Under the pieces are notes generated by a model that saw only the letters and a list, made by a program, of their open reading frames with translations, was not told where the DNA came from and searched no databases. Positions 20,743 to 32,107 of a DNA stretch of 64,000 nucleotides are shown piece after piece. The DNA lies in the NCBI GenBank assembly GCA_963995505.1, contig OZ023198.1, positions 3,912,360-3,976,359 of the forward strand, in the 5' to 3' direction. The translations under genes and the position numbers were made by a program. The stretch comes from Hypericum androsaemum (taxonomy: Eukaryota; Streptophyta; Magnoliopsida; Malpighiales; Hypericaceae). Every line of letters begins with the position of its first letter. Position 1 is the first letter of the stretch.

Positions 20743-23700
20743 CTCCCCCTTAAGTCTTGAAGTCTATTTCTCTACCCTTTTTTGACTCCTCCATAAACAT
20801 CGAATTGCAAGGACTCTTCTTTTCATCTGAACTACATATGGTCGGTGATCGGCGCTAGACCCAATGATACACAAACGACAAAATATAGATTTAGCCAGCC
20901 TCAAAACATAACATATAATTCATCAACATACTGAAACCAACACAAAGTCAAACCATATAAATATGCCTCTAAAAAATATAAGAAATACAGAGACGGTACG
21001 AGAATTCCATCACCCAAAAGTTTGGACAAGTTTCTTGTATTACGTGTTCAAAATCCAAAACGTAATCCAGGATCTAGCCTCTGACAATCACTACGGAGCA
21101 TCTATACAGGTGCACAAAGGATAGCATGATCCGGAGACCTCAAAAAGTAGCCCTGGGAGAAAAGAGGTGGGCATTCACCACAGATTCCGGACCCGAAGAC
21201 AACCTAGGGTAGCTCGAAACCTGAAATGGATTAGCAAGGGATAAGTGTTTTGAAACACTTAGTAAGAAGAAACCAAAGTACAATTCTGAGTGCAAGTAAG
21301 CTTACCAAACACTTCTTCTGACACCCGATCGATTGAAAACCACATGATCACTCTGTAGTTCGAAACTGATTTCTCTTCGATTCCTTAATCCAAATAGAAC
21401 ATATAATATACCGTTAGAAAGATCTTTGAGTCTTCTGCAACTTTCATGAAGACATAGCTTACCAAGCTGTTCTTTCTTCCCCTGCTTCTTTCTCTTTCTT
21501 CTTGCTCTCTCTCCCCTTTCTCTTCTATTTCAGATTTGAGACCTTTTTGCCTTTTGTTTCTACTTTTTCTAGATATTTCTATGTCTTATAAGGTCCTTGA
21601 ATAAATAAGCATCCCCTTCATAAAGGCCCTTGTGTCAATTTGCAAGGAAGGCAAGTGTTAGTTTGTGATTGGTTCCACCTTCCATGTGGCCGAATCAGAA
21701 TTCAGCAATTTAGATCCCATTTTTTACTAAATTTTGTTATTTTTTGGAAAAATATGTTGACAGATAAATTGTAGCCCCATGTGTCTAGTTTCCGGATCAT
21801 ATTCATTTGTAGTATTCGGAGTAAAATTGAGAAAGATATGCCCAATTAACTGAACAAAGGTTCTTCTGTCCGAAATTGTCCAATCAAATTCATCAAACTT
21901 GGAAATAATTTGACTAGACTTTGTTGTAGTTGACCTAGAATCTTAATGAGACTAAATGATATCTAAAAATACCTCCAAAATTATATCACATGTCGATAGC
22001 ACAATAGAATACCATTTATTTCATCCGATCATTTTTAATATATCACACCATCGAACAAAGACTTCCACGGATAATTGCCTTGATAAATGATCACATGTAT
22101 GTTTCTTAGATATCACCATGATATGAGCAGGAGATATGGCCGCCGAAAAGTTGGATTCAAGGAGTGCTAAACAATTGATTAACCTGGAAATTCGAAATTG
22201 ATTTTCAGAACGGCCAACCTTTAGTATTTCGGTCTTAATTTTTTAGTCTGAACTCTAATTATAATGTTCTGGTCTTCACAAAAAGAAGAAAGATCGATTT
22301 TCAATTTTACTTTTAACAGGTACCTTCACATTCGATATGAAAAAGGACCAAAACGTCCTCCAAAGCCGAGTGACCTTGCAGGATGTCGTCTTTTAACATA
22401 ATTATCAACCGACTTCGTCCCTTTTGAGAAAGGATTCAAAATCTTATATGATTACTGTGTTTTTAAGCACAAAAGTCGCTCTTATTAGAAGCCCTCCTTT
22501 GTCCCACCAGGTGTGCCAAAAATAATGTTGCAAAAAAATTTTGGTAAAATGTCAAGAACGAATTTGGAACGAGTCCAGAGTGATCGTCCCAAGAACGAAC
22601 TAACAAAAAAGGAGAAAATATGAAAGAGACTGGGTATGAAAGAATTTTATCAATAGGAAAAGGGAAATAAAAGGTAAAAAATGAAAAAGATAAAAAGCTT
22701 AGAAGCTCGGGGTTTGTGTGTATGATATGTTGTCTCTTGCCTCCTACCCCAAGCTATGCTTATACAGAAAAATGAACCTAGCCCTGCCTCCTACCCTAGC
22801 TGGTCCCCAAACTTTCGAGAATTTCATCCCAATTTTGATCCTTTTCCGAGCTAAAATTGGAGATACTACAGAAATACGTAATTGTGAATCTACCTCTTAT
22901 CTTTCTGTAGCACTTGAAATCACATCAATCTAATACTCAATCATAAAATTACGGTTATTTAACCGAGACAAGTTTGCACAAATGCGTGGATAATTTTTTG
23001 CTCCAATACCATTGTCGGATAAGAATTCACATTTGTATAAGTTGATTCAAACTCGAATCAAGTTTCTAATGAATTGAATCGAATCATATCCAATTCATGA
23101 CCACCCGTGCTTCCTTATGGCTATGCAGCATTTATATAAATTCATATAACAATCATCCTAAAAATTATTATTGCAATACTTTTAAAAATATTAATTTATT
23201 ATATATTAGTTCTAAGTTATAATATTCAGAGTCGACCACTATCAAAATATTATTTGAGACGTGGCTCGTTTTTTACATTTGTGAAGATTGAACTAAAGAG
23301 TTTGAATCTAAATCAAGATCAACTTCGAACGAATACAGAAATTAGAAATTACATGTTAGTCAATAAAGAATTCCTAATTGTAAACCTAAATTCCCATAAT
23401 TTAATGAATGCGAAAGGATAGGGCTATTTGCACAAGGTGACGAACACATAAGTCCTCTCGCATTCAAAAGAAAAGAAAACATGTAGCTTTCGGAAGTTTC
23501 TAGGTTTGAAACTATGTAGTCCTTGTTCAAACAGCAACGACCCAAAATGAAAAAGAAACAATAAAGTACAGAAAAATAAGTATATTTTTTGTTGGTCCAA
23601 CTTGTATCAAGAACATGTACTATGCCGCTTATTTCAAGTTTGCATCATATTTTTTAAATTATGACAAAACTTTTTTATAATATATTACAATATTATATAC
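20743..23700. other. repeat-like DNA where the ZFWD 5' exons should be
   Basis: No CCCH motif or WD repeat was found on the minus strand. The sequence has the flavour of LTR-retrotransposon noncoding DNA (for example 21000-21600 and 22500-22930), but no coding domain or paired ends. It may mark the insertion or rearrangement that removed the 5' half of the ZFWD gene. Confidence 0.35.
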
Positions 23701-23749
23701 TTACTCAAAATATATTGATTAACTTAAAAAACTAATTTATCATTTACCT

Positions 23750-24665
23750 GGTGATTGTTGGTGGGAAAAAAATCCAAACTGTACACAGTGGAGGAAGGAG
23801 GCTCAAACCCGCGAGCCATTTGGACCGGCGAACTTCAAAATTCCATCTTTACCCTTCCAGGTTCCATTTCTGTCTCTCTCTCTTTCCCTTGCTCTTTCTG
23901 TGTTTAGCAACTCCTTTGTGGGTTCTTAATCTGTGTGAGTTGGGGAGTTTGAAGATATGAGTTGCTTTGTTTCTGGGGGAGCTTTGATGGGTTGGTGTTG
24001 GATTTGGTGGTCATTGTTTTGTTGGTTCCTGGTAGGAGCTTAGCTTGATGAGAATTATTTTTTGAAGGTAAATTTTACACCAAGTAATTATTAGGTATAT
24101 TGAACCGGGCCCCGTCAGTTCCTCCTACGTCTTGTGATGTTAAGCCAAATGCCTTTTGGCGCTTGATGGGAATTTTTATTTTGTGTTTATTTTGTCAATG
24201 GGTGTTTCTGGCTGCCCTTTTGGATAAAGTTTGGATCTTTATGCTTTAGTCATGGATTCCGAGCTTTTGAGTTGTGTAAAGTGAGAAACTTTGAGGGAAA
24301 GAGCAGGAAATGCCCAAGTATTGTGGTTGATATGAGTGTGACCATTGGTGTCAATTCTTTTTCTCTGATCCAGCTGGCTGAATGGAGGTTCCCGGCTAAA
24401 TGTGTCGAGTTTTGTGGTTGCTGATGTCAATTTTTAAGCATCGGTATCATCTTTCATCGCCTGGCAATTCGGAGGATCTTCTTACACTTCAACTTAAACT
24501 GTTGTTGTACTGGTTGATTAGGGGGTTGGAAATTAAGGCGGTTGAATAGCTTTGCTTTGGTTAGGGGAGAAGGGTCTCCGGAGGAAATTGGTCAACACCC
24601 TGAAGGAAGATTTTAGCTTGGTCTAGTTGGAATCTGTGGTTTGATCTGGTTACTTAGAGTTTGGC
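23750..24665 (+). promoter_or_regulatory. probable promoter and 5' leader of the kinase pseudogene
   Basis: A pyrimidine-rich stretch (TCTCTCTCTCTTTCCCTTGC near 23874) and a GT-rich continuation look like a plant 5' UTR with a leader intron ahead of the start codon at 24666. No firm TATA box or splice pair is assigned. Confidence 0.3.
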
Positions 24666-24779
24666 ATGGCTGTTGTTCTTGCCAGCAGCAGCCATGAATC
24701 TTTGAAGCAACCTTGTAACCGTTACATAGTCTCGGGCTTAACCGAAACCATACTAGAGACTAGCCAGATCTCAAACCTG

Positions 24780-25703
24780 TGTTGTTTGTCGGAGTGGTGT
24801 ATTTGATTAGGATCTACGGCAGTCGAGGCAAGTGTTGGACACTTTTTCCGTAAGACGAGATTGCCCCGTATATTTCAGTGCGGTACGGGCTTCAGCAATT
24901 GTCCCTAAGATACAACGACTGTTTAGGGCATTTCCAAGAACGTTGCACACGTATCTCGAAACTTTCGGGCGAACCCTTATATACCCAGAACTTTCGGACG
25001 GACTTTCTTGAAGTGAAGAACGGGGGGAGAGGAGAAGGCAACAATGCTATGGATGCACTTGCTGCTAGGATGAGGGATTATGGCAAGGGGGCAGACCTAT
25101 TTATAGGCTAGAGGAGGCAGGGAGGTAGCCACCCCGAAGGGACGCGTCCGCTCGGCCACCAGGCTGGCTGGCTGCGCTCGTGGCCCTTCGGTAGCTTCTG
25201 GATCCTTCCAGGCGCGCCCAGGCTGTGCTGGCGCTCTTTCGCGATAGATCTTGCACCCCTTCGGCCTTCTGGGCGTCTCCTGCACATTCCTACCCGTCAT
25301 GCCTCTTCGGTGGCCAATCCTGAAGGTGCTCACAGCTCCTCGTCACTCCGGTAGCTGCGCAGCTCTCTCCGGACCCGGGCAAAATACTTAAGGCTCCTCC
25401 AGCTCCTCGCGACGATGCGCACGTGCGAATTGCGACCTGCGTCCAATGCGCCATGCGCACACGCACACGCTCGTGCGCGTGCTCGTGCTCGGATGGTGTA
25501 GCACCATCCTCGTCGCGGTTCGAGTTGTCTTTCCCTCCTGGTGGTCAACTTATTTCCTAGTCAACAAGGATTTTCTCCTTATAAACTAGGAAATATTGGT
25601 GCCACTTTCCAATGTGGGATTGCACTTTTCATTTCCCTTTTGGGCCTCCACTTTGGGCCTTTCCACTTTGGGCTTGCATTGATTTTTTCATTCAAACCCA
25701 ACA
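24780..25703 (-). repeat. Copia LTR (3' LTR in element orientation), 924 bp
   Basis: It pairs with 30171-31096. A CG-rich GCGCACACGCACACG-type patch (25450-25500) differs from the other LTR by indels. The polypurine tract abuts it at 25704 on. Confidence 0.93.
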
Positions 25704-26245
25704 ATCCCCCACATGAATGATGATTAATGCATGCAGACTCTAATCGAAAGTTCTGACGTGTTATTATTGCATTGAGACATGTAGCTTGTGGCTTTGAACC
25801 TTCTCTAGTAATATGTTATCGGATTTACTCGCTGCTCGGTGAACGTGATATCTTGAACCGTCAGCTTTTGGCGTAAACCAAGACAATAACATTTACACAA
25901 TAATAACCCTAGTATATTTGGGTTCTCACGTTGTGTCTGTTTCGGCCATGGACCATTTCTTGGATTCATAAGTGTTTTTCCCATTTGAAGCGGCCTCACT
26001 TCACACTTACATAGGTGATCTCCTATCAGGAATGTCCTGCCATACTCCACCTTTATCAAAGTATAGGAATCATTAAAAGCGTAACACTTACCTTACCACA
26101 CCTCTGCAGGTTAATACCTGGGCAGCTTCTGAGAATGAGATAGGTTCTATGTGATTAACTGAACCCTCCATAACTTAGTTATCTCATTGAACCAAGTTTG
26201 CAGGATCTCCACTCATCATGGTTGAGTTACCGCTATGGATGTTCT
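25704..26245. other. 3' untranslated part of the Copia element
   Basis: This lies between the end of the RNase H frame and the 3' LTR. It begins (plus strand) with ATCCCCCACAT, the complement of the polypurine tract. No extra gene is present. Confidence 0.6.
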
Positions 26246-27763
26246 TTAGTGTGTGGATTTTAATCCCATTTCCCTTACTGTATTGTACATTTGATCTCTA
26301 TTGATTCCTTTCGTAAAAAGATCAGCTAAGTTGTCCTTGGACTTTACATAATTAATGGTGATCACTCTACTAGAGATAAACTGTCTAACGGTATTATGTC
26401 TCCGACGGATATGTCGAGACTTTCCGTTGTACAATGTACTTTGTGCTCTCCCGATTGCAGACATGCTATCATAATGTATCAATACGGGAGGCACCGGTTT
26501 GCTCCAGCACGGAATATCCTCTAAGAAGTTTATGAGCCATTCAGCTTCTTCCCTAGCTTTGTCCAGTGCTATAAACTCCGACTCCATGGTGGATCGAGTT
26601 GTGCACGTTTGTTTAGAGGACTTCCAAGACACAGCTCCTCCTCCTATGGTGAATACGTATTCACTCGTGGATTTGGAGTCCTTAGTGTCCGATATCCAGT
26701 TTGCATCACTGTATCCTTCTAATACAGCTGGATATTTAGCATAATGTATGCCATAGTTTATGGTATATTTTAAGTACCGTAAAACCATTTCCAGAGCTAG
26801 CCAGTGATCCTTCCCTGTATTACTTGTGAATCTACTAAGCTTACTAACTGAGTACGCAACATCGGGACGTGTGCAGTTTGTTAAATACACCAAGCTCCCG
26901 ATAATTTGCGCATACCTCAGTTGAGATACTGGATCCCCTCGATTCTTGGCTAAATGTAGATTCAAATCTACTGGAGTCTTAACCGGAGGTTTGTCAAAAG
27001 CTTCAAATTTCTTGAGCACGCTCTCCACGTAGTGGGATTGCGTCAAGATAATTTCGTCAGCTTTCCTAGAAATTTTTATTCCTAGTATGACATCTGCCAG
27101 ACCCATATCTTTCATGTCAAAGTGGTTCTTTAACATGTTCTTAGTTTTTACAATAACCTCTTTATTACTTCCCATAATTAGTAAGTCATCTACGTAGAGA
27201 CATACAATTACGTAAGCTTCAGGTGTGCATTTAATGTAAACACATTTATCGCACTCATTGATCTTAAACCCATTCGACAGCATTGTTCTGTCAAACTTCT
27301 CATGTCATTGTTTCGGCGCTTATTTTAGCCCGTATAGTGACTTGACTAGTCGACACACTTTATGCTCTTGACCGGGAGCTACAAACCCTTCAGGTTGCTC
27401 CATGTATATTTTCTCTTCCAGTTCTCCATTTAGGAAAGCTGTTTTTACATCCATTTGGTAGATCTCGAGGTTATAGAGTGCTGCAACAGCTATGAGTACT
27501 CTAATTGATGTGATTCTTGTGACCGGTGAATACGTGTCAAAGAAATCATATCCCTCCTTCTGTTTGAATCCCTTAGCTACCAATCGAGCTTTGTACTTGT
27601 CGATTGATCCATCAGCTTTGTATTTCCTTTTTAGGATCCACCTGCATCCCAAAGGTTTGCAGCCCGGTGGGAGATCCACGATTTCCCACGTGTGGTTTTG
27701 CATAATAGATTCTATCTCACTATTGATAGCTTCCTTCCAGAGAGGAGCATCTGGACTAGACAA
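26246..27763 (-). pseudogene. Copia reverse transcriptase and RNase H
   Basis: The N-terminal part (27320-27763) has the RVT_2 hallmarks HTWEIVDLPPGCKPLGCRWI, KARLVAKGFKQKEG, YQMDVKTAFLNGEL and VCRLVKSLYGLK. Two stops follow (a TAA and a TGA where the family has Gln and Trp). The frame then continues at 27283 with [20 protein letters not shown], holding the YVDD catalytic pair. RNase H is seen as [20 protein letters not shown], then a [19 protein letters not shown] block and a [10 protein letters not shown] tail. All catalytic motifs are present but the frame is broken. Confidence 0.95.
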
Positions 27764-27769
27764 TGCCTC

Positions 27770-29149
27770 TTAGATTGTCCTGGGTTCATCTTCTAACGCG
27801 TAGGTCAGATAATCCGGACCAAAGGATTTGGTTACCTTCGTCCATTTACTACGTCTAGGTTTATCATCTTCCAGATTTGACCCTTGCGTAGTCTCGTGAG
27901 CCCTTTTCTTTGGACTTCCTTCCTTTCTTTCCTTATTAGGAAAGCTATTCTCGAAGAACGTTGCGTTCCTTAATTCTATGACAATTCTCGCGTTTATCTC
28001 AGGATTTTCAGATTTATGCACCAAAAACCGATAAGCACTACTATTTTGCGCATATCCGATAAGGATGCAATCAATGGTCTTGGGTCCTATTCTCACCTGC
28101 TTAGGCTTAGGTACTTCGACCTTTGCTAGGCACCCCCACACTTTAAGGTAATCGTAGGAAGGCTTCCTTCCTTTCCATAGTTCATATGGGATTTTATCCC
28201 TTTTCTTGTGTGGTAATTTGTTTAGAATGTGGTTAGCTGAGAGCACAGCTTCCCCCCCCCCCCCCCCCCCCCCCCACATGTTCTGGAGTAAGCCCGAGCT
28301 AATCAACATAGCGTTCATCATCTCCTTAAGAGTTTGATTTTTGCGTTCAGCTACGCCATTCGATTGAGGTGAATAAGGAGCAGTCGTCTGATGAACAATG
28401 CCATGTTCTCGACAGAGTTCATCAAACGGAGCTACATATTCTCCCCCTCGATGACTTCGGATCATTTTGATTTTCACGTTGAGTTGATTTTCAACCTCAT
28501 TCTTATATCTCTTAAAGGCATCAAGAGCTTCGTCTTTGCCCTTTAGGAGATATACGTAACAGTATCTTGGGCAATCATCGATAAACGTGATGAAGTATTT
28601 CTTCCCGCCTTTAGTTTGCACGTGTTTCATATCGCAAGTGTCCGTATGAATTAACTCTAAAGGCGTAGTACTTCTTTCCACTGAATGGAAAGGTGCTTTG
28701 GTCATTTTAGCCTCCACACATACTTCACATTTATCGGATGGGTTGAACTCTAGATTCGGTAATAAATTTAAACTTACTAACTTTCTCAGCGAGTTTAAAT
28801 TTACGTGTCCTAATCTACCATGCCATAAATTAGAACACTCGGCCAAGTAAGAAGAAGCGTTAACTTTATTTTCACCGTTAAAGGTGCGATGTACAGTTAT
28901 TACATTCATCTTAAACAGCCCACTCTCTAGATAACCCTTTCCTATGAATTGACCCGCTTTGGTCAGTACAAACTTATCAGCCTCAAATACAAGCTTAAAA
29001 CCGGCTTTGCTTAACAGTGAGCCGGAAACTAAGTTCTTGCGGATGTTCGGGACATGCAGTACATCCTTGAGGGTCAGCTCCTTTCCTGAGGTCAGTTTCA
29101 GGACCACCTTTCCCAGACCGATGATCTTGGACGTTGCGGAGTTTCCCAT
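27770..29149 (-). pseudogene. Copia GAG-pre and integrase domain
   Basis: The 459-residue frame contains the HHCC zinc finger (WHGRLGH ... [11 protein letters not shown]), the integrase core with D, D and E positions ([55 protein letters not shown]) and the C-terminal [16 protein letters not shown] stretch. A run of eight glycine-type codons after NMW comes from a 24-base G homopolymer. The frame ends at a TAA where the family continues into reverse transcriptase. Confidence 0.93.
28252..28275. repeat. poly-C run of 24 bases inside the integrase
   Basis: Twenty-four uninterrupted C on the plus strand (G in the coding sense). The run expands a short Trp-Gly site into a glycine tract while keeping the frame. 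Homopolymers this long are rare in coding DNA and easy to miscall. Confidence 0.95.
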
Positions 29150-29158
29150 GAACAGCTT

Positions 29159-30154
29159 TCAGCCGGTGATCGAGATATAGCTCGAGAACATCTCCTTGTC
29201 CGAGCAGATGTGGCGGGTAGCTCCTGTGTCCACGAACCATTCTCTCGGATTGTCCACCAGGTTGGCTTCAAACACCACGGCTGACAGATCCATCTGGGAC
29301 AAGTCTTCAGCCAGGTTAGCCTTTCCTTGGTCGTCCTTCTTCGGCTGGCGACAGTCCTTAGCCATGTGTCCGGGTTTGCCGCAGTTGTAGCAGTCGCCCT
29401 TGATCTTCTTTTTCTTCTTGGGCTCTTGCTTCTCCTGCTTATCCCCAGACTTCTTCCTCTTCTTGCTACCTTTTTCCTCGGTGAGGTACACGGTGGTCTC
29501 AGGGTTGGCCTTGCCTTGCTTGACTTCGGACTTTTGGTTATCTTCCTCGATCCTAAGTCTCACGATCAGGTCTTTTAGGCCCATGTCCTTCCTCTTGTGC
29601 TTGAGGTAGCTCTTGAAGTCCTTCCAGAGCGGGGGGAGCTTCTCGATCATCGCAGCTACTTGGAAGGACTCACTGAGTTGCATCCCTTTGGCTTAGATCT
29701 CATGAAGGATCAGCTACAACTCCTACACTTGGTCGATGACCTTATTGGAGTCCACCATCTTGAAGTCGAGGAATCGTCCGACGATGAATTTCTTCGTCCC
29801 GACATCCTCCATTTTGTACTTCTTCTCGAGTGAACTCCACAGCTCCTTAGCGGTTTTAGTTTCTGCGTAGACGTTGTAGAGCGTGTCGTCTAGTCCATTC
29901 AGAACGTAGTTCCAGCATAGGAAGTCGCTATGACCCCATGCATCGAGGATGTTAATCTTCTGTTGATCTGCCTCATTTTCCGCCACCTTCGGAGCCTCTT
30001 CCTTCAAGAATCGGACCAGGTTGAGCGTCGTCAGATAGAACAACATCTTCTGTTGCCATCTCTTGAACTCGGTACCGTTGAACTTGGCCGGCCTTTCGGC
30101 GTGGACAGTTCCCGGGACCAGTGCTGAGCTTGTCGATGCCATCTTCAAGTACAC
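29159..30154 (-). pseudogene. Copia gag, zinc knuckle and protease
   Basis: Gag begins with [20 protein letters not shown] at 30142 (an in-frame ATG lies 12 bases earlier) and runs to 29723. Three nonsense codons follow in about 40 bases, then the frame reopens (MQLSESFQVAAMIEKLPPLW). The CCHC knuckle is CYNCGKPGHMAKDC and the aspartic protease motif is WFVDTGATRHICSD. A TGA separates this from the integrase frame. The leader from LTR to gag start is only about 28 bases. Confidence 0.92.
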
Positions 30155-30254
30155 AATCTCGTCTTACGATTGTTGTTTGTCGGAGTGGTGTACTTGATTA
30201 GGATCTACGGCAGTCGAGGTAAGTGTTAGACACTTTTTTCGTAAGACGAGATTG
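30154..30254. repeat. 15-bp inverted repeat between Copia leader and LTR
   Basis: CAATCTCGTCTTACG at 30154-30168 (between gag and the 5' LTR) is the exact reverse complement of CGTAAGACGAGATTG at 30240-30254 inside the LTR, with 71 bp between. It sits where the primer binding site should be. Confidence 0.85.
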
Positions 30255-31096
30255 CCCCGTATATTTTAGTGTGGTACGGGCTTCGGTAATCGTTCCCAAG
30301 ATACAACAACTGTTTAGGGCATTTTCAAGAATGTTGCACACGTATCTCGAAACTTTCGGGCGAACCCTTATATACCCAGAACTTTCGGACAGACTTTCTT
30401 GAAGTGAAGAACGGGGGGAGAGGAGAAGACAACAATGCTATGGATGCACTTGCTGCTGGGATGAGGGATTATGGCAAGGGGGCAGGCCTATTTATAGGCT
30501 GGAGGAGAAAGGGAGGCAGCCACCCCGAAGGGATGCGTCCGCTCAGCCAGCAGGCTGGCTGGCTGCGCTCGTGGCCCTTCGGTGGCTTCTGGATCCTTCC
30601 AGGCGCGCCCAGGCTGGGCTGGCGCCCTTTCACAATGGATCTCGCACCTCTTCGGCCTTCTGGACGTCTCCTGCACATTCCTGCCCGTCGTGCCTCTTCG
30701 GTGGCCAATCCTGAACGTGCTCGCAGCTCCTCGTCACTCCGGTAGCTGCGCAGCTCTCTCCGGACCCGGGCAAAATACTTAAGGCTCCTCCAGCTTCTCG
30801 CGACGATGTGCACGTACGAAGTGCCAAGTACGCCACAAAGCGCCCATTACGACCTGCGTCCAATGCGCCATGCGCACACGCACACACGCGTACGCAAGCG
30901 CGTGCTCGTGCTCGTGCTCGTCGCAGTCCGAGTTGGCTTTCCCTCCTGGTGGTCAACTTATTTCCTAGTCAACAAGGATTTCCTCTTTATAAACTAGGAA
31001 ATATTGGTGCCACTTTCCGATGTGGGATTGCACTTTTCATTTCCCTTTTGGGCTTCCACTTTGGGCTTGCATTGAATTTTTCATTCAAACCCAACA
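30171..31096 (-). repeat. Copia LTR (5' LTR in element orientation), 926 bp
   Basis: It pairs with 24780-25703. On the minus strand TATATAAGG near 30373-30365 is a candidate LTR TATA box, about 200 bases before the LTR end. Confidence 0.93.
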
Positions 31097-32107
31097 ACCT
31101 GAAGGACCGTTACAATCTTGGGGAGGAATTGTGTTAGGGATAATTTGGTGTTATTCGATTATGCACGGATAAATCAACTGGTAAGGTACTTGCTTGCAAA
31201 TCAATTGCGAAGGATGGATTGGTCACTGCAGGTGATGCGAGAAGCATCAAGCTTGAAATTGAAATAATATCTAGGTTGTCCGGGCACCCAAATGTTGTAG
31301 ATCTTAAGGCAGCCTATGAGGACGAGATATTCAGCCTTGTCCTTGATTCACGAAGCTTGATGTTATTACGAGGCTTGAGAGTGTTGCATTTTCTGGAACA
31401 GGTCGGAGCTTGCATGGCACGGTCGGGAGCCCTTTTTATATAGCACCAGAGGTTTTGGCTGGGGGCTATAACCAGGCGGCTGATATCTGGAGTGCAGGGG
31501 ATATTCTCTACATTCTTCTGAGTGGTATGCCTCTGTTTTGGGGTAATACCAAGTCAAGGATTTTTTATGCCGTGAGAACAGCTGATTTGAGGTTCCCATG
31601 TCATCCTTGGGATTGCATCACTGCTTCTGCTAAGGAGTTGGTCAAAGGGATGCTATGCATGGATCCCTCCATCAGGCTTACAGCACAACAGGTTTTAGGT
31701 GTTGAACCGAGCCTGTAATTGAGCGAAGGAGTTCTTTAGATTTCACAGAAGCTTCTGCTTGTGAAGGTAAACTTGAATATAATTATCCCTTTTAAACCAA
31801 GATGTGTTCCGTGTGGCAGAATATATGCCTAATTTTCTTTCATTCTGATGCAGAGGCAAGCACGGGGAGTGTGCTAGTTGTACCAAAACTGTCTCTCTGC
31901 TGTGCACATCAAGCTACGAAAATGCAACGCAAACCATCGGAGATTAAGAGAGCATTAGGAGCAATTGGGTCTAGGATGTTGGGAATGTATAGTAAGAGAA
32001 ATTGTACGGTCGATCTTGGTGAGCAACTTGATCAAATCACAACTGAATCAGTTATCCGCTGGGCTTCATGCACATATCTTTCGACTGCTCCTTCTCTGGT
32101 CTGCTGA

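Larger units (their letters stand above)
24780..31096 (-). mobile_element. full-length but degenerate Copia retrotransposon
   Basis: LTRs at 24780-25703 and 30171-31096 both begin TGTTGTTTGTCGG and end CCCAACA. The 5-bp target duplication ACCTG is exact (24775-24779 and 31097-31101). On the minus strand the order is 5' LTR, gag, zinc knuckle, protease, integrase, reverse transcriptase, RNase H, polypurine tract (GTGGGGGAT) and 3' LTR, which is Copia order. At least seven nonsense codons and a 24-base homopolymer break the polyprotein. The LTRs differ by substitutions and several indels, so the element is not young. The usual tRNA-Met primer site is absent. Confidence 0.95.
24666..32107 (+). 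pseudogene. PEPKR2-like Ser/Thr kinase pseudogene split by a Copia element
   Basis: The frame starts at 24666 (MAVVLASSSHESLKQ) and runs to 24779. It resumes at 31102 after the Copia insertion with KDRYNLGEELC. Two in-frame stops (TAG and TAA) then interrupt the glycine-rich loop. It continues with ACKSIAKDGLVTAGDARSIK and GHPNVVDLKAAYEDE. The part holding the HRD catalytic loop and DFG is missing. A frameshift leads to GTVGSPFYIAPEVLAGGYNQ, the activation-segment end, and the C-lobe (ILYILLSGMPLFWG, KGMLCMDPSIRLTAQQ), with another frame break near 31710. A last exon at 31854-32107 carries the C-terminal tail. The order matches PEPKR2, a plant kinase related to CDPKs and PEPC kinases but without EF-hands. 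It cannot make an active kinase. Confidence 0.9.

Noticed and set aside
30404..31137. Frames of 60-114 residues in the Copia LTR
   Set aside because: Both LTRs show them and they have no motif; GC-rich LTR composition explains them.
24666..32107. Functional kinase with the Copia element spliced out as an intron
   Set aside because: Two stops in the glycine loop, the missing HRD/DFG part and frame breaks remain even if the element were removed.
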